From: CAYSRM01 sp964475205 | GTDB taxonomy: Bacteria > Verrucomicrobiota > Kiritimatiellia > UBA8416 > CAYSRM01 | Reading direction: 5' to 3' | DNA length: 11,879 bases | NCBI GenBank assembly: GCA_964475205.1 | Contig: CAYYVQ010000076.1 | Location: 1 to 11,879 of the forward strand | Shown: positions 1-5,644 of the stretch, piece after piece | Layout of the letters: each line of letters begins with the position of its first letter | Numbering within the stretch: the stretch's first letter is position 1 | Position numbers and translations under genes: made by a program | The notes under the pieces: model-generated | What the model was told of the DNA's origin: nothing | Database searches by the model: none | What the model saw: only the letters and a program-made list of their open reading frames with translations

Positions 1-120
1 GGTTATCCCGTAACCCGCTGCCTCTGAATCTCACGCTGCTCTCTCATCTCACGCACCAGCAGGTTGACACAACCTGCTGTACTTTCCACACGTACAGCGG
101 GTTATCCCGTAACCCGCTGC
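1..120. repeat. Hairpin repeat unit, copy 1 (downstream of mnmA)
   Basis: This is the first copy of a 120-bp unit that recurs at 1265-1384 without indels (about 6 differences by eye). It carries three hairpins. The first is cut by the window edge (1-20). The second has stem 57-65/71-79 with loop GACAC. The third has stem 95-104/110-119 with loop TCCCG. The third hairpin overlaps the 3' end of mnmA and could act as its processing or termination structure, though no U-run follows. Probably a dispersed palindromic (REP/MITE-like) repeat; no transposase is nearby. Confidence 0.8.
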
Positions 121-1175
121 CGTCCCCGAATAAACCCTCCTCCAATAACCTCCAGGCCATCATAGAAAACTGCAACCTGACCCGGAGTCACGGCAAACTG
201 AGGCTCATCAAAAGTGACATGCGCCAGGCCATCTTCGATTTCCACTGAACAACGCGCCCCGCCATGGTTGTATCTGATCTTGACCTCCGCCTCGAATACG
301 CGGTCTTCCGGCGGCCCGCCGATCCAGTTGATGTCAGTCACCGCCATGCTCCTAGTCAGGGCCCGATCCCTCTGCCCGACAACCACCTCTCCTGTACAAC
401 CATCTATGGAAGCCACGTACATCGGCGAGCCGGTAGCAATCCCCAGACCCTTGCGCTGCCCCACGGTATAACGGTGAACCCCGCCATGCAGGCCCAGCTT
501 GCGCCCTTCGGCATCGACTATTCTTCCGGTTTTGAATGCCTCCTTCCCCGCTCTGGCTTCAATCCACCGCACGTAATCCTGATCGGGAATAAAACAAAGC
601 TCATTGCTTTCCCTGCTCCGCCTGCTATCGAGTCCGATTGCCGCCGCATCCTTTCTGACTTCCGCTTTTGTCGTGTCGCCGAGAGGAAAAACCGAATTTT
701 CCAACTGGCCCTGATTCAGATCAAAAAGAAAGTACGATTGGTCCTTACTTTCATCCACACCTTTGAAAAGATGCATGATCGCGTCTTCGCCGCGCCGTGA
801 CCGGGCATAATGCCCTGTGGCCAACCGATCGGCGCCTTTATCCAGCGCAGCATCCAGCAATACGCCGAACTTGATCCGGCTGTTGCATAACACACAGGGC
901 GATGGAGTTCTCCCCTCAAGATATTCACTCTTGAAATACCGTAAAACATTCCTCTCAAACTCCGCGCGAAGATCTATTGTAAAGTAATCAATGCTCAGTT
1001 GAGCACAGGCTCTGCGAGCGTCTTTTACAACCTCATGTGCCCCTACATCGCCCTTGCCCCACATAACACCTGTTATGCCGAACACAGTACAACCCTGAGC
1101 CTTGAGATAATAAGCGGCCATTGAGCTGTCAACCCCACCGCTCATCGCCACAGCAACATTGTTGCCGGTCGTCAC
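102..1175 (-). CDS. mnmA: tRNA-specific 2-thiouridylase MnmA
   Basis: MnmA activates U34 of the Lys, Glu and Gln tRNAs with ATP and replaces the C2 oxygen with sulfur from a persulfide relay; it acts in the cytoplasm. Numbered from the GTG start, the PP-loop SGGVDSS lies at residues 12-18. The family nucleophile is C97 in the CNSRIKF motif (C94 precedes it, as in many bacterial MnmA proteins). The second catalytic cysteine is C194 in LCFIPD, and a GHY motif lies near 121-123. Length (357 aa) matches the family. I prefer GTG at 1173-1175 because AAGGGGG (complement of 1183-1189) sits 7 nt upstream. An in-frame ATG at 1196 would add 7 residues but has no Shine-Dalgarno and lies close to a repeat hairpin. 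The last six codons and the TAA stop fall inside a palindromic repeat (95-119), so the C-terminal RQRVTG is repeat-derived. No partner gene such as a cysteine desulfurase is adjacent. Confidence 0.95.
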   Translation of the reverse strand: MTTGNNVAVAMSGGVDSSMAAYYLKAQGCTVFGITGVMWGKGDVGAHEVVKDARRACAQLSIDYFTIDLRAEFERNVLRYFKSEYLEGRTPSPCVLCNSRIKFGVLLDAALDKGADRLATGHYARSRRGEDAIMHLFKGVDESKDQSYFLFDLNQGQLENSVFPLGDTTKAEVRKDAAAIGLDSRRSRESNELCFIPDQDYVRWIEARAGKEAFKTGRIVDAEGRKLGLHGGVHRYTVGQRKGLGIATGSPMYVASIDGCTGEVVVGQRDRALTRSMAVTDINWIGGPPEDRVFEAEVKIRYNHGGARCSVEIEDGLAHVTFDEPQFAVTPGQVAVFYDGLEVIGGGFIRGRQRVTG

Positions 1176-1206
1176 TCTACAACCCCCTTCCCTCATTATA
1201 CGCCAT

Positions 1207-1231
1207 CAGCAGGTTATCCCGTAACCTGCTG
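1207..1231. repeat. Single palindromic hairpin upstream of mnmA
   Basis: A perfect 10-bp stem (1207-1216 with 1222-1231) encloses the loop TCCCG. It is the same hairpin module as in the 120-bp units but stands alone, separated from the next unit by a C/T-rich spacer. It lies within about 35 bp upstream of the mnmA start, so it would be in or near the mnmA leader. Confidence 0.75.
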
Positions 1232-1259
1232 CCCTTTTCCTTCCTGGCTCCCCCCAGTA

Positions 1260-1384
1260 CAGCAGGTTATCCCGTAACCTGCTGCCTCTGAATCTCACAT
1301 TGCTCTCTCATCTCCCGCACCAGCAGGTTGACACAACCTGCTGTACTTTCCACACGTACAGCAGGTTATCCCGTAACCTGCTGC
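1260..1384. repeat. Hairpin repeat unit, copy 2 (upstream of mnmA)
   Basis: This second copy of the 120-bp unit contains three hairpins: stems 1260-1269/1275-1284 (loop TCCCG), 1321-1329/1335-1343 (loop GACAC) and 1359-1368/1374-1383 (loop TCCCG). Where copy 1 has a G:C pair in the last stem, this copy has A:T, so the stem is kept by a paired change. Both copies have the same orientation, so mnmA lies between direct repeats. Confidence 0.8.
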
Positions 1385-1457
1385 CCTTTCGCGCCCTTTA
1401 GAGTCTTTCGTAGTTTTCCTCTCTTCTTCTCCCACATGCCACGTCCCACACCCCTCG

Positions 1458-1651
1458 GCAATTCTAATTATGGCCATTTTGCCACGTTTGGCGTGGCCAG
1501 AGTTCCGGCATGATATTGCAGCCACGCGCGAGTAGGCCCGGCTTCACCGAAGCCGAGGCCCCAAGAGCGCTGGGCTTCGGTGAAGCCCGCGCTACTACGC
1601 ACATCGTTATACAAATAGGTTTTGGCGGAAAGAGGCCATAATGAGAATTGC
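1458..1651. repeat. Long inverted repeat, 18-bp arms, enclosing other palindromes
   Basis: The arms 1458-1475 and 1634-1651 are complementary at 17 of 18 positions. They enclose a small hairpin (1481-1486/1492-1497, loop TTTGG) and the 24-bp inverted repeat at 1531-1596. The arrangement looks like a MITE-type element carrying a second palindromic element. No protein-coding gene is supported between 1197 and 1730; the stretch consists of these repeats plus C/T-rich sequence and the presumed promoter of the next gene. Confidence 0.65.
1531..1596. repeat. 24-bp inverted repeat (palindromic element)
   Basis: The arms 1531-1554 and 1573-1596 match at 21 of 24 positions, with the inner 15 bp perfect (core GGCTTCACCGAAGCC). 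The loop is 18 nt. There is no U-run after either arm, so an intrinsic terminator is unlikely; a dispersed palindromic repeat is the better reading. Confidence 0.75.
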
Positions 1652-1671
1652 TGCACACCCCTTCTTCCCTC

Positions 1672-1701
1672 TTGCCATCAACAACGTCCTACTGCTATCA
1701 T
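1672..1701 (+). promoter_or_regulatory. Candidate sigma-70 type promoter for the NifU-like gene
   Basis: TTGCCA (1672-1677) and TATCAT (1696-1701) each match the sigma-70 boxes at 5 of 6 positions, with an 18-nt spacer. The start codon lies 29 nt downstream of the -10 box, preceded by AGGA at 1720-1723 with 7-nt spacing. Prediction by eye only. Confidence 0.45.
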
Positions 1702-1730
1702 ACTGAAAATAGCAAAAAAAGGAAATCAAC

Positions 1731-1973
1731 ATGACACAGAAAACAAACGGCAGGGAACAACAGATAAAAGATAAATTGAACCAGGTCCGCGGAATGCTTC
1801 AGGCGGACGGCGGAGACCTGGAACTTGTTTCAATAGAGGGCGACACGGTAAACCTGCGCCTTAAAGGCGCCTGCGGAGGCTGTCCCCACGCTACAATAAC
1901 ACTCAAACAGGGCATCGAAAGGGCGCTTCGCGAAGGAGTCGACCCAAATATCACAGTAGAACGCGTGGAGTAG
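1731..1973 (+). CDS. NifU-like C-terminal domain Fe-S scaffold protein
   Basis: This 80-residue protein is a stand-alone NifU C-terminal domain (PF01106 type). Such proteins assemble or carry a labile [4Fe-4S] cluster and pass it to apoproteins in the cytoplasm. The family's GACGGCP motif, with its CxxC cluster ligands, is at about residues 47-53, followed by the usual ATITLKQGIE helix. The preceding DGGDLELV segment is also typical. Its size fits the one-domain version, with no NifU N-terminal or A-type domain fused. The ATG start has a good ribosome binding site (AGGA, 7 nt away) and a plausible promoter upstream. It ends 5 bp from the convergent thi4 stop codon. Its clients are unknown; Fe-S proteins encoded nearby (endonuclease III, radical SAM enzymes) are possible recipients, but that is only proximity. 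Confidence 0.9.
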   Translation: MTQKTNGREQQIKDKLNQVRGMLQADGGDLELVSIEGDTVNLRLKGACGGCPHATITLKQGIERALREGVDPNITVERVE

Positions 1974-1978
1974 CAGAC

Positions 1979-2746
1979 TTACCCCAGCTCCGCCGCCATC
2001 AGTTCAGCGGCTTTGCGCCCTGACATCAACATGCCTCCGAATATCGGCCCCATCCTGGCAGATCCAAATACACCGTTGGCGGCCATTCCGCTCACATATA
2101 AACCTGGATAAACCCTCGATGTGTTGTCTACTGTCGCCTTTTCGCCAACCTCGGCCCACATTGGCTTCTCGCCCATGATTCCACCGGTAGGTGTATCAAG
2201 ATTTATTCCCGCCTTAGATGCGGTCTTAGCAGTCAACCATGCATCATGCCCGGTTGCATCAAGCACAGCTTTCGCAACAACATTCATAGGATCAACATGC
2301 ATTTCCAGTCTCAGCACAGGCGCCCAGTTGATAACAACACCGCCAACGCGTCCTTCCTTGTAAATAACATCCTCTACAGTCACCGCGTTAAAAATTTTAG
2401 CCCCGGCCTTCAATGCCTTGTAAATCAACGCTGAAGCTGTCTCTACTGAGTCGCTGCGGACAAGTCCGTTGCCGATGTCCTGGTAGGAGATTCCGAACTC
2501 ATCAAGCATGTCAGCGCGCTCCAACTGAATAACAATGTCGTTATTAAGCATAGCTCCGCCCCAGATACCGCCCCCCGGAGCCAGTTTCTTTTCAAAAATC
2601 GAGACGCTGTATCCTTTTTCAGCCAGATCATGGCCGCACACAAGCCCTGATGGACCCGCGCCCACAATGGCAACATCAATATTTGCGCCCTCGCATAGCT
2701 TTTTCGAAAATCCCTCAACAATCGCCCTGGTAATTGTATCTTCCAT
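1979..2746 (-). CDS. thi4: Thiazole synthase Thi4, non-cysteine (likely sulfide-dependent) type
   Basis: Thi4 builds the adenylated thiazole half of thiamine from NAD and glycine. Eukaryotic enzymes give up sulfur from their own active-site cysteine in one turnover; archaeal and some anaerobe enzymes lack it and use free sulfide with iron. This 255-residue protein has the dinucleotide-binding GAGPSG at 29-34, FEKK and GGGIWGGAM around 51-66, TGHDA at 165-169 and RMGPIFGGM near 231-239, all typical. Its only cysteines are C18 and C37 near the N-terminus; none occurs in the second half where the sulfur-donor cysteine of yeast Thi4 lies. I therefore infer the sulfide-using catalytic type. Length matches archaeal homologues. 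The start is set by AAAGGA (complement of 2757-2762) with an AT-repeat spacer. I see no TPP riboswitch upstream. No other thiamine gene is in the window. Confidence 0.92.
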   Translation of the reverse strand: MEDTITRAIVEGFSKKLCEGANIDVAIVGAGPSGLVCGHDLAEKGYSVSIFEKKLAPGGGIWGGAMLNNDIVIQLERADMLDEFGISYQDIGNGLVRSDSVETASALIYKALKAGAKIFNAVTVEDVIYKEGRVGGVVINWAPVLRLEMHVDPMNVVAKAVLDATGHDAWLTAKTASKAGINLDTPTGGIMGEKPMWAEVGEKATVDNTSRVYPGLYVSGMAANGVFGSARMGPIFGGMLMSGRKAAELMAAELG

Positions 2747-3062
2747 ATATATATATTCCTTTCGACAAACTCAATAATTCCAAACAGTATTAAGCCAGCC
2801 ACTCGTTAACCGACGTTTAAAAGTAAACTGTCCTATTCGGAAGTCAACACCAAACATCCACGCAAAGCAGCAACCCGTATTCCCGTTACTTTAACCTGAT
2901 CTATTAATCAACTTCGTAATAGATTTTTATGAATAGATCAGGTTAACACCGACCCCTTGCGCTTTTTTCTGTCAAACCCGCGTCAAACCTTCTATCCTCC
3001 CCCGCACAATACGACTCCGTAGATTCCGGAGCGCCGGCCAACGGGAATGAGAAAAACAATTT
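2747..3062. other. Intergenic region between divergent thi4 and nth
   Basis: This 316-bp gap should hold the promoters of both flanking genes. Apart from the thi4 ribosome binding site, the only clear structure is the 15-bp inverted repeat at 2891-2946. A short imperfect dyad (CTCCG 3015-3019 / CGGAG 3027-3031) lies just upstream of nth. No gene is supported and no confident promoter is seen. Confidence 0.6.
2891..2946. repeat. 15-bp perfect inverted repeat between thi4 and nth
   Basis: TTAACCTGATCTATT (2891-2905) is exactly complementary to 2932-2946 across a 26-nt loop. Neither arm is followed by a long U-run on its strand. It could be a bidirectional operator, a MITE-like remnant or a transcription barrier. 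I favour a dispersed palindromic element because the window is rich in them. Confidence 0.65.
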
Positions 3063-3716
3063 ATGACAACGGACATAGACATAATCTACCGTCTCCTGAA
3101 AAGGGAATACAATACCCGCAACGCACCCATCGTCGGTTTCCAGAAAATTCGCGGCAGAGAACCATTCCGAGTTCTGGTCGGCGCCATCCTGAGTTCACGG
3201 ACAAGAGATGAGACCACCGGACCCGTCACTAAGAGATTTTTCACAAAGATAAAGAAACCGGATGACATCAGACGCTATTCAACAGAACAACTCGAGAAAT
3301 TTATTTATCCGGTAGGCTTCTACCGAACAAAGGCAAAGCGCCTCAAAAAACTGCCCGAAGCAATGCAGAAGTTCGACGGGAAGGTCCCGGACACTCTCGA
3401 GGACCTCTGCTCCCTGCCGGGAGTCGGCAGAAAAGTGGCAAACCTCATCCTCGCCGAAGTCTTCGATAAAGACGCGATATGCGTCGACATCCACGTACAC
3501 CGCATCAGCAATCGGCTCGGACTGGTCAAAACGAAAACCCCGGAACAAACAGAAAAGGTCCTCAAAGAAGTTCTTCCCCGCAGATACTGGAAAACATGGA
3601 ACCCGATCCTCGTCTCGCACGGCCAGACCATCTGCACCCCGCAACGGCCAGACTGCCCCGACTGCCCGGTCGAAAAACAATGCAAAAAAACAGGAGTAAT
3701 GGATAAATGTACCTGA
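3063..3716 (+). CDS. nth: Endonuclease III (DNA glycosylase/AP lyase)
   Basis: Endonuclease III removes oxidised pyrimidines from DNA and cleaves the resulting abasic site during base excision repair. In this 217-residue protein the helix-hairpin-helix motif LPGVGRK is at 118-124, with K124 as the Schiff-base lysine. D142 in VDIHV is the catalytic aspartate, and the 18-residue spacing between them equals that in the E. coli enzyme. The C-terminal [4Fe-4S] motif is complete: C191, C198, C201, C207 (C-x6-C-x2-C-x5-C). The segment LSSRTRDE at 43-50 is of the kind found in archaeal and some bacterial homologues rather than the E. coli form. Its last 10 bp overlap the start of the DUF1638 gene, so the two are probably co-transcribed and translationally coupled. 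The ribosome binding site is weak. Confidence 0.95.
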   Translation: MTTDIDIIYRLLKREYNTRNAPIVGFQKIRGREPFRVLVGAILSSRTRDETTGPVTKRFFTKIKKPDDIRRYSTEQLEKFIYPVGFYRTKAKRLKKLPEAMQKFDGKVPDTLEDLCSLPGVGRKVANLILAEVFDKDAICVDIHVHRISNRLGLVKTKTPEQTEKVLKEVLPRRYWKTWNPILVSHGQTICTPQRPDCPDCPVEKQCKKTGVMDKCT

Positions 3717-4471
3717 AGCTTATAGCATGCGATGTCTTTACCCGCGAGATCTGCCATTGCGTGGCAGAAAGCCCCAATGCCGTCGACCTGGAGTTCACAC
3801 CCAAAAACGCCCACGACAGTCCGGACCAAATGCGCGAAATGCTCCAGGATAAGATTACAGCAGCGCACAATTCTGACAGAAAATACGACGCCATAGCGTT
3901 ATGCCTTGGACTATGCGGAAACGCTGCAACAGGACTCGTCAACCCGGGAACCCAACTGGTCATTCCCCGCGCACACGACTGCTGCACTGTTCTGCTTGGT
4001 TCAAGGCAACGGTTTTCCGAACTGTTCAAAAACCGCCCCAGCACACCATTCAGCTCCACCGGATATATGGAACACGGCAACGAGGACTATATGCGCGAGA
4101 CCGACAGCTTACGCAAACAGATAGGTTTGGATATGACATACGAAGACTGCGTCAGACAATACGGAGAAGAGAACGCTGAATTTATATGGCAAACCCTTTG
4201 CCCCGAAGACGCTCCAGAGGCTTCCAGTGAAATCGTCTTCATAGAAATGCCCGAACTACCCGATACCCATCACTCAGAGGAATGCCGGAAAAAAGCGCTC
4301 GCCGAAGGCCGCAAGTTCGAAAAAGTCGAAGGCAGTCTGGATCTCATTCGGAATCTTGTATTCGGCCAATGGGACGAAAAAGATTTCCTCATCGTCCGCA
4401 AAGGCGAATCGATAACCGGCGTCTACGACTGGGACACCGTAATCAGCGCAAAACAGGCTACTGAGAACTGA
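3707..4471 (+). CDS. DUF1638 family protein
   Basis: This 254-residue protein of unknown function matches the DUF1638 pattern: an N-terminal strand LKLIACDV, the motif LCLGLCGN at about 65-72, and IPRAHDCCTVLLGSRQRF at about 86-103. Cysteines are plentiful near the N-terminal half (C9, C16, C18, C66, C70, C92, C93), so metal or corrinoid binding is conceivable but not shown. The family is common in anaerobes and, from memory, is often found near corrinoid methyltransferase systems; none is present here. The ATG overlaps the end of nth by 10 bp. AGGAG (3692-3696) lies 10 nt upstream, inside nth, which supports this start. No signal peptide or membrane segment is evident, so it is likely cytoplasmic. 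Confidence 0.85.
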   Translation: MYLKLIACDVFTREICHCVAESPNAVDLEFTPKNAHDSPDQMREMLQDKITAAHNSDRKYDAIALCLGLCGNAATGLVNPGTQLVIPRAHDCCTVLLGSRQRFSELFKNRPSTPFSSTGYMEHGNEDYMRETDSLRKQIGLDMTYEDCVRQYGEENAEFIWQTLCPEDAPEASSEIVFIEMPELPDTHHSEECRKKALAEGRKFEKVEGSLDLIRNLVFGQWDEKDFLIVRKGESITGVYDWDTVISAKQATEN

Positions 4472-4516
4472 CGCCAAATCACTGACTCCTGCCCCACTCT
4501 ACTGTTCTCCCTCCCC

Positions 4517-4529
4517 GCGGCGAAGCCGC
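4517..4529 (+). terminator. Weak hairpin downstream of the DUF1638 gene
   Basis: A perfect GC-rich 5-bp stem (4517-4521 with 4525-4529, loop GAA) lies about 45 bp after the DUF1638 stop. It is followed by CCATTCTGTTC, which is only moderately T-rich, so termination here is possible but weak. Confidence 0.25.
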
Positions 4530-4567
4530 CCATTCTGTTCATCCAGCCATGCCCGCCATAGTCCCGG

Positions 4568-4808
4568 CTCAGCCTAGAAACGGCAGTTGCCGAGTTTGCT
4601 GTAGCTGCAAGGCGTGAGGTTTTCGGCTATAGTAACTATGCCGAAGACCTCAGAACGAAGCAGATGCAGTGAAATCGGCAACCCCTTGCGGCTTGAAATT
4701 CGGGAAGCTCGCCCGCACCCTTTGGGTGGGGGCGCAATAAATTGTAAACTCCTTATTTGTAATAATATACATCGCTTCCCGAATTTCAAGTGCCGTATAT
4801 AGGCTCAG
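4568..4808. repeat. Compound palindromic element (one repeat inserted into another)
   Basis: The right arm 4774-4808 (35 nt) is complementary to a left arm split in two: 4568-4585 and 4692-4708. Joined, the left arm matches at 32 of 35 positions, with the inner 17 bp perfect (CTTGAAATTCGGGAAGC at 4692-4708). The 106 bp splitting the left arm (about 4586-4691) are themselves palindromic. The centre (4709-4773) holds a hairpin-like GCCCGCACCC/GGGTGGGGGC pair and AT-rich sequence. Several overlapping open frames cross it on both strands but none resembles a gene. Confidence 0.7.
4586..4691. repeat. Inner palindromic (REP-like) element
   Basis: Outer arms GTTGCCGA (4586-4593) and TCGGCAAC (4675-4682) pair perfectly. 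The core 4615-4627/4640-4652 pairs at 12 of 13 positions and continues into ATAGT/ACTAT (4629-4633/4635-4639) with one bulged base. The whole would fold as a long, interrupted hairpin. It resembles non-autonomous palindromic repeats; no transposase is encoded nearby. Confidence 0.7.
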
Positions 4809-4845
4809 TTGCTGAGGCCGGAACGAAGGCTGGGTTAATCCCATC

Positions 4846-4884
4846 TAACCCGCATATCTCACAGGATTTCGTAGTGAGAGCGCC
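4846..4884. repeat. Dispersed repeat, copy A
   Basis: The 17-mer TAACCCGCATATCTCAC (4846-4862) recurs on the opposite strand at 11774-11790 with one mismatch, and similarity continues with more differences for about 20 bp further (to about 4884 here). A GNRA-capped hairpin (4899-4903/4908-4912, loop GCAA) and a direct repeat GACCAATGAC (4889-4898, 4917-4926) follow it. The remainder of 4809-4958 shows nothing I can name. Confidence 0.55.
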
Positions 4885-4958
4885 TCGGGACCAATGACGC
4901 GCCGCAAGGCGCAAATGACCAATGACTCCTCTACAAAGGCGCCAAATACCCACCGCCT

Positions 4959-5498
4959 TCAATTACATCTGTCCATCCGCCTCATCAACAACCACCATCC
5001 CCCCGCAACTACAAGAACAAAAATTGCTTCAGTCAAAACCGTCCATAGATGATGTATACTGAAAAAACCCTGCGACCAATGGAAACCATAGAACAGTTTT
5101 ACCGGCGCCTGAAAACGCTGTTCAATAAACGGCCAGAAAAGGCGCACACCGCGGCCAACAGTAAAATAGTCCATCACAACATGAAGCTCATAACTCAGCA
5201 GGGCCACCCAGAACCACAACATGGCCCGCTTAAGACGCGCGAGACGGGCGGCCACCGCCACCACGGCGGCCGCCGGCACACCGACAAACAGGCTGTGAGT
5301 AAATTGGTTGTGATAGGCGCCGAAATCATCGGCAAGAAAACCCGCGACCGAATCAATATCCGGCAACTGGGAAAGAAATATCAGTAACAACGCCTGGATA
5401 ACTGTAAAAAACCTGCCCCGGGTCCGGTCCAGCGCGCGGCCGCGCGAGCCCCGGTATATCATGTATCCTGCGCTGAGATGTGCTAATGGCGACGGCAT
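4959..5498 (-). CDS. YdjM-type membrane-bound metal-dependent hydrolase
   Basis: The 179-residue protein fits the PF04307 (YdjM) family of inner-membrane putative metal-dependent hydrolases, whose substrate is generally unknown. Family motifs are in order: N-terminal MPSPLAHLSAG with H7, LPDID at 45-49, HNQFTHSLF at 63-71, and HVVMD at 106-110 followed by GVRLFWPF at 117-124. The His and Asp residues in these motifs are the likely metal ligands. Hydrophobic stretches at about 33-44, 71-86, 92-105 and 154-171 indicate a multi-pass membrane protein. The MPSPLAH start is characteristic, although I see no Shine-Dalgarno ahead of it. It lies 146 bp downstream of the HpnR-like radical SAM gene on the same strand; whether they share a transcript is unclear. 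Confidence 0.82.
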   Translation of the reverse strand: MPSPLAHLSAGYMIYRGSRGRALDRTRGRFFTVIQALLLIFLSQLPDIDSVAGFLADDFGAYHNQFTHSLFVGVPAAAVVAVAARLARLKRAMLWFWVALLSYELHVVMDYFTVGRGVRLFWPFIEQRFQAPVKLFYGFHWSQGFFSIHHLWTVLTEAIFVLVVAGGWWLLMRRMDRCN

Positions 5499-5644
5499 AA
5501 TGGAAGAAATAATAACCCAAACACAGTATTACCGCAACTCGCTCTCTCAGGCTTGCGCCCTGGAGATGTCTTCTGTTCAACTATAGCGCAGGCCGCCGAA
5601 CAGATATCGGCGCATTTAGCGAATGATGAAAGTGAGCGGAAGAC

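Noticed and set aside
1176..1196. ATG start for mnmA at 1196
   Set aside because: It has no Shine-Dalgarno and would add MREGGCR, whereas the GTG at 1175 has AAGGGGG at 7-nt spacing. The ATG is not excluded.
1..1384. CRISPR-like array
   Set aside because: The repeats are short perfect hairpins at irregular spacing with spacer sequence itself repeated between copies, and no cas gene is present.
2747..3062. TPP riboswitch upstream of thi4
   Set aside because: A piece resembling ACCTGATCT occurs in the inverted repeat, but the CTGAGA element and the rest of the conserved TPP core are missing, and the repeat is symmetric on both strands.
3279..4080. Long minus-strand open frames opposite nth and the DUF1638 gene
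   Set aside because: They are antisense to well-supported genes with intact family motifs and have no recognisable domains.
4574..4844. Small proteins encoded in the 4472-4958 gap
   Set aside because: Overlapping frames on both strands lie within the compound palindrome and show no family resemblance; they follow from the repeat sequence.
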